A DNA stretch of 5,893 bases from Maritimibacter sp. (GTDB taxonomy: Bacteria > Pseudomonadota > Alphaproteobacteria > Rhodobacterales > Rhodobacteraceae), in the NCBI GenBank assembly GCA_020441225.1, contig JAGRMP010000285.1, positions 15,305 to 21,197 on the forward strand. The letters are read 5' to 3'. Made by a program: the position numbers and the translations under genes. Under the pieces are notes generated by a model. It worked only from the letters and a program-made list of their open reading frames with translations. It made no database searches and had not been told where the DNA came from. Every line of letters starts with the position of its first letter. Positions within the stretch are counted from its first letter, which is position 1. This document shows positions 5,047 to 5,893 of this stretch, piece by piece.

Positions 5047-5550
5047 TCAAAACGGCATCGCGAACATCGTGAAGCCGATCCAGCGGCCGCAGACGACGAC
5101 GACGGTCCAGAAGCCGAGGGACAGAAGCCCGGCGACACGCGCCGCATTCGGCAGCGCGACCTCGGTCGTGTTGCCCCAGCGCGCGACATCGCGCGAGGTG
5201 ACGACTTCCATCACCATCATGTTCACGCCCGCGGCGAGCAGGGCCAGCATCTTGATCCGGAAATAGGTGTTCTCGAAATAGGACCCGGCCTGGGTCGAGA
5301 ACATCAACAGCCCGGTGACCACGGCCACGGCAAAGGCGATCCAGACCACCCGCAGCCCGTCGCCCGCGACGGCGTTGTAGGTCCGGCGCGCGCTGGCGAG
5401 GCCGAGGAGGCGCAGGTCCACCACCGCGATGGTGCCGAATACCAGCACCACGGCGATCACGTGGACCACCTCGATCGCCGGAAAGGCCCAGGACGAGGTC
5501 TGGATGAACAGGGCGACACGGGTGGTTTCGATCCAGTCGAGAAAGGTCAT
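5047..5550 (-). CDS. Four-helix membrane protein, DUF6644-type, type B (second copy)
   Basis: This is a 167-residue membrane protein, paralogous to the type B protein at 3790-4308. The match covers nearly the whole length: His30 in the first helix (EVVHVIAV), VDLRLLGLAS (44-53), FAVAVVTG (73-80), RIKML (98-102) before the third helix and GRWIGF (155-160) in the last. Hydrophobic segments lie at about 24-45, 68-85, 99-116 and 135-156. The C-terminus is shorter (ends MFAMPF). An AGAGGA ribosome site precedes the ATG at 5550 by 8 nt, and the stop of the type A gene lies 13 nt before the start, so the two are co-translated on one message. Its neighbour downstream is the cytochrome c' gene. The function is unknown; a membrane haem or quinone role is a hypothesis resting on the conserved histidine and the cytochrome partner. 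Confidence 0.83.
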   Translation of the reverse strand: MTFLDWIETTRVALFIQTSSWAFPAIEVVHVIAVVLVFGTIAVVDLRLLGLASARRTYNAVAGDGLRVVWIAFAVAVVTGLLMFSTQAGSYFENTYFRIKMLALLAAGVNMMVMEVVTSRDVARWGNTTEVALPNAARVAGLLSLGFWTVVVVCGRWIGFTMFAMPF

Positions 5551-5563
5551 GACAGGCGTCCTC

Positions 5564-5893
5564 TCAGTAGACGTAGGCGATCAGCCGGCCGGCGGTGATG
5601 ATGCCGGCGAAGAGGCCCAGAAGGCCGAAGGCGAAAGGGCGGGTCCAGGCCTGGCCGAGCACGGCGTCGGGTCCGTCCCGGCGCAACCGGGCGGCGAACC
5701 AGCCGAGCAGCGCCACGGCGCCGGCGACGAGCACCATCTTGGTCCAGAACGACGGGTTCAGAAGCTCGCGCTTGGGCTCGCCGATGACCAGCAGGCCGCC
5801 GGTCGCGATCAGCACCGCGAGCGCGCCCCAGACCCAGGGCATGAACCGGGCCGCGGTTTCGGCGAAGCTGGCGTCGCGCCAGGCGCGCCCGAG
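5564..5893 (-). CDS. Four-helix membrane protein, DUF6644-type, type A (second copy, N-terminus outside window)
   Basis: The frame is open from the right edge to a TGA at 5566-5564, giving 109 visible codons. An in-frame ATG at 5842 is not the true start: the 17 codons before it read LGRAWRDASFAETAARF, which aligns with the middle of the type A protein at 3256-3777 (LGLAW, then ARF). About half of the residues are the same over the RFxPWxW to SFWxKM stretch, including EPxRE. The helix with the candidate histidine lies beyond the edge and is not seen. Three hydrophobic segments remain. GRLIAYVY is the very end, so this copy lacks the 13-residue tail (ending SPIHTV) of the plus-strand type A protein. 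It is the upstream gene of the minus-strand unit within the window. Confidence 0.8.
   Translation of the reverse strand, partial: LGRAWRDASFAETAARFMPWVWGALAVLIATGGLLVIGEPKRELLNPSFWTKMVLVAGAVALLGWFAARLRRDGPDAVLGQAWTRPFAFGLLGLFAGIITAGRLIAYVY

Noticed and set aside
4373..5266. Open frame of 297 codons on the plus strand opposite the cytochrome c' and type B genes
   Set aside because: The opposite strand holds a cytochrome with signal peptide and CISCH site and a membrane protein with a clear paralogue. This frame also starts right after the terminator without a ribosome site.
5564..5842. Start of the right-edge type A protein at the ATG at 5842
   Set aside because: Codons upstream of this ATG align with the paralogue at 3256-3777, so the methionine is internal and the real start is outside the window.

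Overview
The window is GC-rich, gene-dense proteobacterial DNA. The type of proteins (haem-binding membrane proteins, periplasmic c-type cytochromes, Sec signal peptides), strong GGAGG-type ribosome binding sites and GC-biased third codon positions suggest an alpha- or gammaproteobacterium. I cannot fix the genus. No tRNA, rRNA, CRISPR array, insertion sequence or transposase is visible.

Layout: (1) 1-290, minus strand, is the N-terminal half of an exported cytochrome c'-like protein that runs off the left edge. (2) 463-1344, plus strand and divergent from it, is a multi-spanning membrane protein of the ferric reductase-like/MsrQ (YedZ) type with four candidate haem-ligand histidines. (3) 1345-1650 is a non-coding leader of about 300 nt. 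(4) 1651-4308, plus strand, is a compact four-gene unit: an exported protein of unknown function, a small exported DUF6152-type protein, and two four-helix membrane proteins that I assign to the DUF6644-type family (here called type A and type B). It ends in a clear intrinsic terminator at 4337-4362. (5) 4411-5893, minus strand and convergent, is a second unit read from the right edge: a type A membrane protein (start outside the window), a type B membrane protein, then a complete cytochrome c'-type protein, followed by a 15-bp hairpin.

The most notable point is that the A-B membrane pair occurs twice, in the same order, in two convergent operons with different soluble partners. In the plus operon the partners are the two exported proteins. 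In the minus operon the partner is a c-type cytochrome. The left-edge cytochrome is a paralogue of the right-hand one. All four membrane proteins share a Lys-Met motif before the third helix and a Gly-Arg motif late in the last helix, and the three with a visible N-terminus share a histidine in the first helix.

Taken together, the region looks like a redox or cofactor-handling cell-envelope cluster: b-type-haem-like membrane proteins, periplasmic cytochromes c', and uncharacterised exported proteins. The substrate and the direction of electron flow cannot be read from the sequence. Family names were assigned by recognising motifs from memory, not by a database search.
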